From Flavobacteriales bacterium UBA3364 (GTDB lineage Bacteria; Bacteroidota; Bacteroidia; Flavobacteriales_F; PHOS-HE28): 64,000 bases of DNA. The stretch spans positions 1 through 64,000 of the forward strand of contig DEQO01000055.1 of NCBI GenBank assembly GCA_002360495.1. The letters run 5' to 3'. How positions within the stretch are numbered: the stretch's first letter is position 1; each line of letters opens with the position of its first letter. A model generated the notes under the pieces. That model did no database searches, had not been told where the DNA came from, and saw only the letters and a list, made by a program, of their open reading frames with translations. Made by a program: the position numbers and the translations under genes. Shown here piece after piece: positions 44,301-52,324 of the stretch.

Positions 44301-45286
44301 CAGGGTACTCCTTGCGCTCCAACGAGAAGATGTTGTACAACTTCTATTTCGGTACCTCGCAACACAACACCCTGGCATCGAAGGTGGCCGCCATGCAACA
44401 CGTGGTCACGGTGCGCGACCCGGTCACGCCGATCACGGCGGTGAACGAGCACCTCTACTCCTACTATACGGGTGAGCGATTCGATCGCGTTGATGTGCGC
44501 GGTTTTGCATACGGTCCCGGCGCCGGCCTGAAGATCCCTCCGCTCGTCGATATCTCCGAGGCGCGAACCGATGCATGGACCACCTCCTGGGCACAACCCA
44601 TTATCTACGACTTCTACTCGGCAGCAAGAAATCACCCGTACACACCCACCTTGCTGAAACTCAACCGAGGACTCATCTACACGGAGGCCGGAGTAATGCA
44701 AGGACCCGATACCATCGGGATCCCGCCAACAAACACCATCTGGTTCGATGTGAACACCCCGACCGCAGCCCTGCTCACGGCTTCTGATAGACGATCGAAC
44801 TCGCTGTACGGCAACAACGCGATCGTCGCAGATGGATTACCTCTTGCGGTGGCCGTTGGCGAATCAAGCGGTCCCGTATCGGATGTTCGCCTGAAAACGA
44901 GCACGGCGATCTACGTGCGACAGGACTATCTCCGGATGGCCACCATTACCGGCGATATCTCTTCGCGGTATGGCTCACCCTATGGCCAGGAGCATTTCAT
45001 CGGCGAACCGGTCGATGAGTATATGCGCGATTACCTGGAGTCGACCTATAAGGTGATGTACAAAGGCACGTATGCAGCCGATCTCGAGTTCCGTCCGCCG
45101 TTCACCTGTGTGGAGAACATCATTCTCCGAACCACAGGCGAAGGAGAGGGACCTGCGCCCAACCCAGTGGGCTCACGTGTGCAGTATGTTCATACCACAG
45201 GTCCAAGCGCCCCACGCCGCATCACATTCGGAACTGAGGCGACACCACCCACCAAGAGTACCAGTACCACAAGCCCAACCCGATGA
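38321..45286 (+). CDS. Giant (2,321-residue) secreted surface protein, TANFOR-like N-terminus
   Basis: A very large exported protein. After a signal peptide ending VTLGQ, residues about 25-165 (VTPPYSANYADYFQSGNQVF, LPEGEYQICLQAFDY) resemble the N-terminal module of large Bacteroidota proteins annotated as TANFOR-domain. Ig/fibronectin-like segments follow (for example TVVFMWNLPLGPPPGASL and GTYFWRVSWLSD). A long beta-rich, Asp/Gly/Thr-rich body, about residues 620-1700, has no known repeat that I can name. There is no membrane helix. The C-terminus is a Pro/Ser/Thr tail (TEATPPTKSTSTTSPTR), not an obvious T9SS sorting domain. Both ends overlap neighbouring genes as ATGA. A role as adhesin or envelope scaffold is inference. 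Confidence 0.75.
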   Translation: MSDRPITCFTYALALLLAPLVTLGQNQLTIDVQVTPPYSANYADYFQSGNQVFIRINNLAPGAPTYQVYLTGYIRTVDGSVSVGIPPQTRWNAPPLTVVPGVNQLTGSDLQPFLASGGSEIEFIGTNETDIRTGLLPEGEYQICLQAFDYNTDQPLSMENPSAGCSNIFNVTFPPPPIPTSPLCDSDVPAMTPQTVVFMWNLPLGPPPGASLVYHFKLVHLGDDDLGAIDVVSALEASTFPWHEAELTTPMLLYDQTKPPLEQGQRYGWRVQVEDVVGGTVYQNDGFSEPCIFTYSANVPLIAESPSLFKIAYPANGDTLPWDFMPIIQRFDPYQEIQHFNSALTITEDGATFDDQARDLHWNSGPQRSQQFLVRDGLNNDNINITLEESQHVNIYKSPAEPPGKRFMHGHTYSSVATLRTALTYDGPYTNSEQVFNAFRSGMATPRPRAPGYNERLPKNGGDASLSGFAGVAIRFKTSEPPSRLTPPFPIWYIPNGGTPTQISGAVNERWRLEISKDETFTTTVEVKTGRIGVGVEMPGLNATCTEQCLIDSLYKEVAYTFTPTSEGTYFWRVSWLSDAEDPLSKPYLTGPVWKFTIGEGAAEVEQEEEIVRETDLNCLAGCAMSPIPAAERMPVKTAQIGDTIDVGLFEMRLTQIAWTGVEATGQGTIEVPFMHAPLRVRFERIKINQRKRLFEGEVKGVHDNADVIPPAWIQGGAMAAGFNAQDAEAIENYVNAQGRLVSQMTMSNPMGLPIAIDSPNPEIPMSVSVLAMRFVDTLATMNAVMNYRIPEEGLNLGLGNMDMPFTPSGPGCVTAQATLYLVNDVKVKITEDQDSLLFKGTKFETHDFQAVRDSGTFVAWDCHGFRAITIDGEYRFSRETLVEDLPDGTDGPTKIAAAFKGRAGRQGYLLRADFNKPFHVKGGSGWGFDVQEAWVDHASYTNPSQIRFPKDYGQITGLAQAGQPIPTSWHGLYIERAMMRLPEEIEAFDQPGRVTAVVDHLIVDGNGLSSELKVANLLGPDEGNLDGWGFSMDTLQLDIIANSFSQAGFKGRIHLPISDTLLTYSAMLQQNIVDNDWRAEFLVRPENDLNVPMFFAEMKLEETSYIQAVVGDEQEGTYAKAELNGLITINKDNIPKIGRMSFRDIRFNHLTFETRDPYTNAGQSGVFSLASPQKWIGGTSAPTDPANGEEGEHKAGGFPITITKVDMERRNLDGKKMVGLCFDISLNLTGDENVFTATTRIAVLGELNTEAMHKWGHNEVELDSIGVYGDVGVVKVSGGLRFYYGDDIYGDGIKGLLRAEFLKGKLKVQAAMQFGSKGTLRYWYADAMAAMENGIDVAPGFTVYGFGGGAWRHMRRTSDPPSAKDITNQIISEQDEENQPVGLSLSGITFVPDAAINYGFQATMVFGNPGGGTAYNADVTIGADIGTTGGVSRMFLNGHAYFLGTRNERTYTPVHGEADIYFDFPNDVFSAQFDVYVSIGSGMVTGLGAGDHAGRVALYISSDTWHLHVGTPDTPIGLDFVGLFDMESYLMIGEDLPAAMPPPSEVTAKYGITAQNLTSQRQDFSNGLNGFAMGGRMSAGDTLKFGLLRFRFAAGMGFDLSLLDYGDTECSGSGEQIGVNGWYAEGQLYGYFTGAVSLYVDLWFTEGEFEIFEVGAALLVQGGLPEPYYAMGSVSGHYSILGGAISGNASFPFELGEQCDPSEGTLGGLEPIRDLKPSHGALAVSCGVNPEATFDVSMNEVFEMYEIKDDGGRVRHVYRLTIEKFEVKQGSTALTGTQHLSTSKDQVTLIPNAFLEANMAHTVTIRVKAEEMNTSTMEWAQARKDGSPVFWEKTHSFTTGPEPDRIDPSWVNYSYPFHDQRRLLQDECRNGFIEVKSDMTQMDLFDTTPAENKVRTFRVVFTPVSGGATLESPVQLSGGAPMHIFFEIPVLSNSKVYRVQLIAKDSTVNTHTGPQAVLAGVALDHSAMMFSTGSYTNRSLMDGRIQLRQRTLAGYSLRSNEKMLYNFYFGTSQHNTLASKVAAMQHVVTVRDPVTPITAVNEHLYSYYTGERFDRVDVRGFAYGPGAGLKIPPLVDISEARTDAWTTSWAQPIIYDFYSAARNHPYTPTLLKLNRGLIYTEAGVMQGPDTIGIPPTNTIWFDVNTPTAALLTASDRRSNSLYGNNAIVADGLPLAVAVGESSGPVSDVRLKTSTAIYVRQDYLRMATITGDISSRYGSPYGQEHFIGEPVDEYMRDYLESTYKVMYKGTYAADLEFRPPFTCVENIILRTTGEGEGPAPNPVGSRVQYVHTTGPSAPRRITFGTEATPPTKSTSTTSPTR

Positions 45287-47361
45287 ACATGCACGAACCA
45301 AGGCATCTCCTGGCCCTGCTCCTGGTACTTGGCTGCGCATTTCCAACGGCGGCACAGGGGCTGATGGCCATTGCGCGGAACACGAATGACTCGGTGGTGA
45401 TCCGCTGGTCGCCCACAAATATCCGCACGTGGGAAGGTATCCGACGCTACGGCGTCAAGGTGGAACGGCTTACCATTCAACAGGGAATGACGGGCAAGCC
45501 CACTGCTGATCGCATCTCGCCCGATACGATCAAGGTATGGTCCATGGAACGCTTCCGCGCCAATTTTCCAAAGGACCATGCCTATGCGCCGGCCGTGGTG
45601 CAAGCCCTTTACGGTAAAACCTTCGCCGCGCCACCCGGCCAACCCGATCTGCGCAATGCCATGGACCGGGCCAATGACCAGCAACTGCGTTGGACCTTCT
45701 GCATGCTCTTCGCCGATATAGATGCCGGATCAGCGAATGCAATGGGGCTGCGCTGGGTGGATCGTGACCTGAGCGTGGATGCGCTCTACCTCTATCGGGT
45801 CATTGCTCTGGATCCGCTTCAACGAGATACCGCATTGATCGGCGTGAACCGCAAGAACGGTCCTGATGCAATTGCCGCTGTGCCGCAACCCGTGGCCGAG
45901 GAATTGGACGGCGCTGTCCGTTTGCAATGGGATGCTGGCAGGACCGGCGAACAGTTCAGCGCCTACTGGATCGAACGCTCCGGCGCCGGAAAACCATGGA
46001 GCAGGGTCCACGCACGCCCATTCATCGAATCCATGGGTGTTGCTCCAGGCCCATTGGAAGTGGTGCACTATACCGACACCACATTGACCGCCAACTACGT
46101 GCCCTACCAATACCGGGTCGTTGGCGTAACACCGTTCGGCGAAGAAAGCCCACCCTCCAGCACCATTGCCGCAATGGGGCGTGATCGCACCGCACCATCC
46201 GCACCCGTGCTGAAGGAGGTGAAGGACGTGCGCGGCAAACTCGTGGTGTATTGGGACCAACCATCAGCCGCTGCGGATCTCAAAGGATTCCGCGTGGAGA
46301 AATCCCCGGAACCACAAGTGGGCTTTCTCCCTCTGCACGAAGGTCTGTTGCCAACAACAGCGCGATCATTCACGGACACCTCGACATTCCTGATCGGCGA
46401 GAACCATTTCCGCGTCGTGGCCTTGGACACCGCCAACAACGCATCGTTCTCGTTGACCGGTTACGGTTCGCTCATTGATTCGATCGCGCCCTCCACCCCG
46501 ACCGCATTGACCGGTTCCATTGATACACTCGGCGTGGTGCGCCTGCATTGGAAAGTGGGGCCGGAGCAGGACCTGCTCGGCTACCGCGTGTTCTTCGCCA
46601 ACGCAACGGACCACGAATTCACCAATCGGACCGGTGTTCCGGTAGGCGATACCACGTTCACCGATACGATCCCGTTGAATACCCTGACGAAACGCATCCA
46701 TTACCGCATCGCGGCAGTCGATCGCAATTTCAACCATAGCGATCTCGGGCCGATCCTCACTCTTCTTAAACCCGACATCGTTCCGCCGACGGCACCCGTT
46801 TTCGCTGGACAACAGGTCTCGGACACCACGGTTACCCTGCGCTTCGTCCCAAGCTCCAGCGAGGACCTCGCGCACCACCGGCTATTGCGGAAACTGCAGG
46901 GCGATACCATTTGGACCGAGCTCTTCATCTGGCCCGCAAGTGATGTACGACGGGAGATCACCGATGGGACCGTGAACGGTCCAGCCTACTTCAGCTACTC
47001 GATCATCGCGGTGGACAGTGCCGGCAATAGCACCAGTGCCCCGGGTACGGCGGATGTCCGCGTACACAAGCACCTGCGCAAAGCAGGGCCTTCCGGCCTG
47101 CGAGGTTTTCACGACCCGCTGAGCAAGATGGTGCAGTTGAACTGGTCAGCGCCGTCGGCACAGGTGAAGCACTACATCATCTATCGGAGCAAGGATGGAG
47201 GCAACTTGGTTTCGCTCGCTTCAGTAGAGGGATCGCGTACTGGTTTCGAGGATATGCGATTGACAGGGGTCGGTCGCTACGACTATCAGCTTCAAGCGGT
47301 CTATTCCGATGGTGGCGTTTCGGCCATGGTACCCTGCGCGAACCCCATCGAGGTGAGATGA
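45283..47361 (+). CDS. Secreted multi-domain fibronectin type III protein
   Basis: A 692-residue exported protein with a signal peptide (LLALLLVLGCAFPTAAQG) and at least four fibronectin type III-like domains, seen as repeated ELDGAVRLQWDAG, GKLVVYWDQPSAAADLKGFRV, GVVRLHWKVGPEQDLLGYRV and KMVQLNWSAPSAQVKHYIIYR strands. No catalytic domain or sorting signal is evident. Such proteins bind other surface proteins or glycans. The ATG overlaps the stop of the giant gene as ATGA, implying matched translation and probable partnership with it. Confidence 0.78.
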   Translation: MNMHEPRHLLALLLVLGCAFPTAAQGLMAIARNTNDSVVIRWSPTNIRTWEGIRRYGVKVERLTIQQGMTGKPTADRISPDTIKVWSMERFRANFPKDHAYAPAVVQALYGKTFAAPPGQPDLRNAMDRANDQQLRWTFCMLFADIDAGSANAMGLRWVDRDLSVDALYLYRVIALDPLQRDTALIGVNRKNGPDAIAAVPQPVAEELDGAVRLQWDAGRTGEQFSAYWIERSGAGKPWSRVHARPFIESMGVAPGPLEVVHYTDTTLTANYVPYQYRVVGVTPFGEESPPSSTIAAMGRDRTAPSAPVLKEVKDVRGKLVVYWDQPSAAADLKGFRVEKSPEPQVGFLPLHEGLLPTTARSFTDTSTFLIGENHFRVVALDTANNASFSLTGYGSLIDSIAPSTPTALTGSIDTLGVVRLHWKVGPEQDLLGYRVFFANATDHEFTNRTGVPVGDTTFTDTIPLNTLTKRIHYRIAAVDRNFNHSDLGPILTLLKPDIVPPTAPVFAGQQVSDTTVTLRFVPSSSEDLAHHRLLRKLQGDTIWTELFIWPASDVRREITDGTVNGPAYFSYSIIAVDSAGNSTSAPGTADVRVHKHLRKAGPSGLRGFHDPLSKMVQLNWSAPSAQVKHYIIYRSKDGGNLVSLASVEGSRTGFEDMRLTGVGRYDYQLQAVYSDGGVSAMVPCANPIEVR

Positions 47362-47481
47362 CGCTCTTCTTCGCCCTACCACCTAAGTGTTATTGATATG
47401 CCAGCCGCATACCAAGTACTTCGTGTTTGCATGAAGCCCCCACGGACCCACAATACAAGCGAACCCCAAACGCCGGTACCC

Positions 47482-47973
47482 ATGAACAAACCATCCTTCC
47501 GTGGTCCACTGGCCTTGTTGGCCTTCGTCCTGGGAACAGGGTATTGCGCCGGACAAAGTGTCCTGTCCGCCGGCGGTGGAACAAACGATACCGGTCCTAC
47601 GCGCATTACCTACACCATCGGTGAACCCGTGATCACCACGGAGGGCAATGGAGCGAGCCAACTCACCCAAGGCTTCAACCAACCATGGGTCGACATCAAC
47701 ACCGCCGTGGACGACCCTGGCATCGGCGAGAACACCATCAGTGTCTACCCCAACCCGGTACGCCATGTGTTGAACATCGCACTTTCGGAAGACCCGGCCG
47801 ATCATCGGTACGAGTTGTTCGATGCGGTGGGCAAGCGGGTCCTCGACGGCCGGGTAGAGGGCACGATCACTGAACTGGATATGGAGCCCTATGCCAGCGG
47901 GGGTTACTTCCTGCGCGTGTTCGGCCCCGATGATTCCTTCCTCCGTTCATTCAAGATCAGCGTTACCCACTAG
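47482..47973 (+). CDS. Small secreted protein with T9SS type A sorting domain
   Basis: A 163-residue protein consisting of little more than a signal peptide, a short module (SVLSAGGGTNDTGPTRITYT, then LTQGFNQPW) and a C-terminal sorting domain. The latter is recognisable by NTISVYPNPVRHVLNIAL, YELFDAVGKRVLDG and GGYFLRVFGPDD. It should be exported through the type IX system and fixed at the cell surface. The collagen-like protein gene begins three bases later. The ATG at 47482 gives the signal peptide; an upstream frame extension is not signal-like. Confidence 0.82.
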   Translation: MNKPSFRGPLALLAFVLGTGYCAGQSVLSAGGGTNDTGPTRITYTIGEPVITTEGNGASQLTQGFNQPWVDINTAVDDPGIGENTISVYPNPVRHVLNIALSEDPADHRYELFDAVGKRVLDGRVEGTITELDMEPYASGGYFLRVFGPDDSFLRSFKISVTH

Positions 47974-47976
47974 ACC

Positions 47977-50619
47977 ATGAAACAGCGCATCCTCCTCCTC
48001 TTTGCGATCCTGTTCGCAGCAGGACTTCACGCCCAAACACCTCAACGCATCAACTACCAGGCTATCCTGCGTGATGCTGGTGGCGCCATCCTGCCGAACA
48101 GCAGCAACACGTTGGGTATCGCCATCCTTCAAGGCAGTACTTCCGGTGCGGTGGTCTACAACGAGAACCACAGTGTGACCACCAATGGTTTTGGATTGGC
48201 CAACGTGGCCATCGGTAGCGGGACCATCGTCAGTGGCTCCATGGCCGCGATCGACTGGAGCGACGGACCCTACTTCGTACGCACAAGCGTGAACGGAACG
48301 CCGTTGGGTACTTCGCAATTGCTCAGCGTGCCCTATGCCCTCTTTGCGGAAACGAGCAATACCCCGGGGCCACAAGGGCCGCAAGGGGAAGATGGACCTG
48401 CTGGACCCCAAGGTCTTCAAGGCATCCCAGGAACTGCCGGTGCAACTGGGGCACAAGGGCCTCCGGGGGCTACCGGACCACAGGGTCCGGCCGGACCACA
48501 AGGACCACAAGGGAACGTAGGACCTGCCGGGGCTGACGGCACCGGGGTCACCATTTTGGGAACATTGGACGACGAGAGCGAACTACCCCCAACTGGAAAC
48601 CCCGGTGATGCCTATCTCATCGACGGGAGCCTGTACGTTTGGTCCACCACCACCAACGACTGGACCAACTCCGGCAATATCCAAGGACCCGAAGGACCGC
48701 AAGGACCACAAGGACCGCAAGGACCAGCAGGAGCTACGGGGGCAGCAGGAGCAACGGGAGCAGCGGGGCCGCAAGGATCACCTGGGCCACAAGGAACGCC
48801 TGGTACTCCTGGTGCTGATGGGGCAGATGGACGAACAGTGCTCAATGGTGCAACGAACCCAACGGCCGGGACCGGTGCCAATGGAGACTTCTACATCAAT
48901 ACAGCGGCCAATACGCTCTTCGGGCCCAAGACCGGTGGCGCTTGGGGTACCGGTGTTCCGCTTGTTGGGCCGCAGGGTGCCATGGGAGCACAAGGAACGC
49001 CCGGCGCGACCGGACCACAAGGAACGCCCGGCACCAATGGCGCCCCGGGCGCTCCTGGGTCGCAAGGTCCTCCGGGAACGAACGGCACCAATGGTGTTGA
49101 CGGCCGGACCGTGCTGAACGGCACAACTGATCCAGCTAACTCCCTGGGTGAGAATGGCGACTTCTATATCAACACGACCACCTACTTCCTCTTCGGACCG
49201 AAGGCCAATGATCTCTGGAACGAACAGACCGCAATTTCCTTGGTAGGACCCGAAGGACCAGCGGGTGCAGGAGGCTGGGCATTGACCGGGAATGCCGGCA
49301 CTGTGCCAGGCACCAACTTCCTGGGTACCACGGATGACCAACCGCTCCAATTCAAGGTGAACAACATCTATTCAGGCTGGATCAGTGGAGCGGGAAGCAC
49401 AAGCTTCGGGTATCAGGCCTTCGGCCCAACGAACACCACCATTGATGCCAATACCGCATTCGGGTTCCGTGCGCTCACGGCAGCGACTGGCGCAGGGATC
49501 GCCAATGCTGCTTTCGGTCGGCGTACCCTGAACCAGTTGACAACAGGATTGAGCAATTCCGCTTTCGGCGATCAGTGTATGCTGAATACCACAACAGGCG
49601 GTTTCAACTGTGCGATCGGCCAGGGAACGCTTGGGGCGAACACCACCGGGAACAATAACACCGCTTTGGGCTATCGCGCCATGAACGACAATACCATCGG
49701 CTTCTCCAATGTCGCCATCGGTATCAACGCCTTGCGCCGCAACACCGAACGGGGAAACCTCGTTGCCATTGGCGACAGCGCGTTGTTCAACAATGGCGTT
49801 GGTGCCGTATTCGATCCGATCGAGGGTATCGTGGAGGCCTTTAGCAATACTGCGGTAGGCTCGAAATCACTCTTCGCGAATACCAAAGGCTCCTTCAACA
49901 CAGCAATGGGGAACCTGGCCTTACGCAATAACACGATTGGAGACAACAACACCGCCGTTGGCGATGGGGCGATCAGCGCTTCAACAGCTGGCGATCGCTC
50001 AACGGCCGTAGGCGCTTTGGCACTCGCCAACACCACCGCCTCCTTCAACACTGCGCTAGGCTACGGCACCGGGCCATCCTCGAACAGCTCGAGCAACACC
50101 ACCTCTCTAGGCTATCAGGCAACTTGTACTGGAGGCAACATGGTGCGCTTGGGCAACAGCGCCGTAACGAGCATCGGCGGCTACGCCGGCTGGACGAACA
50201 TCAGCGATGCACGCGTGAAGGACGATGTTCGCACGGATGTGCCCGGTCTTGAGTTCATCTCGCGATTGCGTCCGGTGACATACCACCTCAACATCGATCG
50301 CATCGCCGCGCATCTGAACGAGGATACGCAGGTGGACAAGCATGGCAACCGAGTGCCGAGGCTTGCATCGGCTGAGGAGCTCCAAGCCCGTTCCGAGAAA
50401 GCCGCACTGCGCTACACGGGCTTCATCGCGCAGGAGGTGGAGGCCGCAGCCCAAGCCACGGGCTTCGATTTCAGCGGGGTGGACAAGACCGGCGGCGGCG
50501 ATGACCTCATCGGCCTGCGCTACGCCGAATTCGTCGTGCCCTTGGTGAAAGCCGTACAGGAGCAACAAGCGATCATCGAAGAGCTGGGCAAGCGGATCGC
50601 AGAGCTTGAACGGCGCTAG
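47977..50619 (+). CDS. Secreted collagen-like fibre protein with S74 intramolecular chaperone domain
   Basis: An 880-residue fibre protein. The signal peptide is followed by the same N-terminal module as the two fibre proteins at 8758-12244 (QRINYQAILRDAGGAILP ... LSVPYALFA). Three collagen-like Gly-x-y blocks (from residue 131, about 232 and about 328) are separated by related linkers containing NGDFYINT and LFGPK. A head region of NTAFG/ALGYRAM-type repeats covers about 490-720. The C-terminus, about 745-880, is an S74 endosialidase-type chaperone: NISDARVKDDV, YTGFIAQEVEAAA, GLRYAEFVVPLVKAVQEQQA. The chaperone assembles trimers and may cut itself off at the serine of SDARVK. Cellular surface fibre rather than phage tail. 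Confidence 0.85.
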   Translation: MKQRILLLFAILFAAGLHAQTPQRINYQAILRDAGGAILPNSSNTLGIAILQGSTSGAVVYNENHSVTTNGFGLANVAIGSGTIVSGSMAAIDWSDGPYFVRTSVNGTPLGTSQLLSVPYALFAETSNTPGPQGPQGEDGPAGPQGLQGIPGTAGATGAQGPPGATGPQGPAGPQGPQGNVGPAGADGTGVTILGTLDDESELPPTGNPGDAYLIDGSLYVWSTTTNDWTNSGNIQGPEGPQGPQGPQGPAGATGAAGATGAAGPQGSPGPQGTPGTPGADGADGRTVLNGATNPTAGTGANGDFYINTAANTLFGPKTGGAWGTGVPLVGPQGAMGAQGTPGATGPQGTPGTNGAPGAPGSQGPPGTNGTNGVDGRTVLNGTTDPANSLGENGDFYINTTTYFLFGPKANDLWNEQTAISLVGPEGPAGAGGWALTGNAGTVPGTNFLGTTDDQPLQFKVNNIYSGWISGAGSTSFGYQAFGPTNTTIDANTAFGFRALTAATGAGIANAAFGRRTLNQLTTGLSNSAFGDQCMLNTTTGGFNCAIGQGTLGANTTGNNNTALGYRAMNDNTIGFSNVAIGINALRRNTERGNLVAIGDSALFNNGVGAVFDPIEGIVEAFSNTAVGSKSLFANTKGSFNTAMGNLALRNNTIGDNNTAVGDGAISASTAGDRSTAVGALALANTTASFNTALGYGTGPSSNSSSNTTSLGYQATCTGGNMVRLGNSAVTSIGGYAGWTNISDARVKDDVRTDVPGLEFISRLRPVTYHLNIDRIAAHLNEDTQVDKHGNRVPRLASAEELQARSEKAALRYTGFIAQEVEAAAQATGFDFSGVDKTGGGDDLIGLRYAEFVVPLVKAVQEQQAIIEELGKRIAELERR

Positions 50620-50995
50620 CCTGGACAGGGTATTGATGCCATTTGCAGCATGAGTTCGATCTGGTCTGCGACGCCCTACAGCCGAGCCGCTGTCCGGGCT
50701 CCAAGCCGCTGTTCGCTGCGCCGCTCGCTCTTGTCTGACACGATGAGAGCTGCGAGAACAACTCGATCATCAGGGCCCTTGGTCCAGCTGGGTTCCGTCC
50801 CTAGGGCGGCCTCATGCCCTATGCACTGATCCTATGCACTGCGTTCAATCCGCTACCGAAAAGCGACGATTGCCCGTCCCAAGGAATCTGGCTCTAGCGC
50901 AAACGTCTTCGATCTTGGCATCTAACGAAAGTTACCCCGTTCAAAGCCTTGATTTCCTCGCTCGTAGAAGGGTTCTACGCTACTTTCACCCCATC
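50620..50995 (+). other. Intergenic region, 376 bases, with promoter-like box
   Basis: No convincing gene. A plus-strand frame from about 50651 is Arg/Ser-rich and rejected. The decamer CTATGCACTG occurs twice in close succession near 50820-50840. TACTTTCA at 50981-50988 lies eight bases before the next ATG and fits the short-leader promoter pattern seen elsewhere in the window. Confidence 0.35.
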
Positions 50996-52303
50996 ATGTG
51001 GCGATGCTTTTGGGTATCGGCGGCGATTGCAGCGCACAGTGCGGTGCTGGGTCAGAACGTGGGGATCAGCGCGGACGGATCCGCGCCGCATGCCAGCGCC
51101 TTGCTCGATGTGGATGCTGCTGCCCTTCCGGCTGCTGATAAGCGGGGCCTGCTCATACCCCGGGTGACCACTGCTGAGCGGAACGCCATCCCCTCTCCTG
51201 CGACCGGCCTGCTGGTGTACGACAGCACGTTGAACGCTTTCTGGTACTTCGACGGCACAGCATGGGTTCCCATCGGCATAGCCAGCGAAGTGGACCCCAC
51301 CTGGGGTGGATCCAACTTGGAAACCGCTGCCTCCTGGCGCAGTGGTGATGTCGGTCTTGGCATGAGCGCTGCGCCCAACTCCAAGTTGCAGGTGGTAGGC
51401 CGGGTGTTCATCGATAACAGCACCTTCATCCATGGCCTTGCCGGCAACCCGGCACTTGTGGCGGACGGCGCCCTGAACGAGGACATCATGCGCATCCGCG
51501 ATGTGGGGGCCAACAACCGGCTTCTCGTCAACTCCGCCGGGAATGTGGGGATCAGCACCTCCGCACCTACCGCGAGGCTGTCGATCGCTACCCCGCTCGG
51601 CGAGTATGAATTGACCGGCACGGCAGCATCGACCACCCTCAAGACCAATACCGGCGGGCTTGGCACTATCGCCGGCAATACCTTGAAGTTGGCAAGCTTG
51701 GGGTTCAGGACCAACGCTCTCGCTGACAATGTCTCATTGGGCGTCACAGCGCTAAGGACCGCGAACGGCACCACGTCCACCACCACCGCCCTCGGCCTGA
51801 CGTTCGACGTGAACAATACCTCACCGGTGAACAATGCCGAGATCTGGTTGACCAACGCGGGGAACATCGGCATCGGCTCGAACGCCCCCACGGCGCGCCT
51901 CGACGTGAACGGCAAGGCACGGAGCACCGCCATTTATGGTACTGGTGGGATCACCGCGGCCATCACCACCACCTCCACAACCCTGGTGAACGCCACTGGC
52001 CTGAGCGCCACGGTCGCGGTCCAGAACAACGACATCATCAAAGTGGATTGTGCGTGCAACCTGCAGAACACCATTGGTACCACCTTCATGACCGTCACGA
52101 ATTCAGCCGGGACTGGCGTGTGGGTCCAAACGCCCAACCTGATCCAGGTGCAGGGCCCGGTATGGAGCGGCGGTTACAGCACCGGCATCATGCGCGCCAC
52201 AGCCGATGGCAACATCACCTTTCAAGCACAGTGGCGCGTGAGCACCTCCACGGGTTCCGCCAACAACTGCAATATCACAGCGGTGGTGATCGGCAAGCAA
52301 TAG
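50996..52303 (+). CDS. Secreted fibre/tail-like surface protein
   Basis: A 435-residue exported protein. The signal peptide (VSAAIAAHSAVLGQ) precedes a Bacteroidota-typical opening: VGISADGSAPHASALLDVDA, KRGLLIPRVTTAERNAI, GLLVYDSTLNAFWYFDGTAW. Two short GNVGIST/GNIGIGSNAPTARLDVNG elements resemble trimeric fibre segments, and the last 120 residues form a Thr/Asn-rich beta domain that could be a trimeric tip. It follows the collagen-like gene but has its own upstream region. Function is presumed adhesive or structural. Confidence 0.7.
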   Translation: MWRCFWVSAAIAAHSAVLGQNVGISADGSAPHASALLDVDAAALPAADKRGLLIPRVTTAERNAIPSPATGLLVYDSTLNAFWYFDGTAWVPIGIASEVDPTWGGSNLETAASWRSGDVGLGMSAAPNSKLQVVGRVFIDNSTFIHGLAGNPALVADGALNEDIMRIRDVGANNRLLVNSAGNVGISTSAPTARLSIATPLGEYELTGTAASTTLKTNTGGLGTIAGNTLKLASLGFRTNALADNVSLGVTALRTANGTTSTTTALGLTFDVNNTSPVNNAEIWLTNAGNIGIGSNAPTARLDVNGKARSTAIYGTGGITAAITTTSTTLVNATGLSATVAVQNNDIIKVDCACNLQNTIGTTFMTVTNSAGTGVWVQTPNLIQVQGPVWSGGYSTGIMRATADGNITFQAQWRVSTSTGSANNCNITAVVIGKQ

Positions 52304-52324
52304 ATCATTCCAAAGGACGACCTG

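Noticed and set aside
48367..49270. Short-period DNA repeats resembling a CRISPR array or satellite
   Set aside because: The repeats are in frame and encode Gly-x-y collagen-like triplets; there are no constant repeats with unique spacers.
47977..50619. Phage tail fibre interpretation of the S74-domain protein
   Set aside because: It has a signal peptide and the Bacteroidota surface module, and no phage structural, packaging or integrase genes are nearby.
50651..50830. Arg/Ser-rich plus-strand frame in the 376-base gap
   Set aside because: Low-complexity composition, no promoter box or coupling and no recognisable domain.
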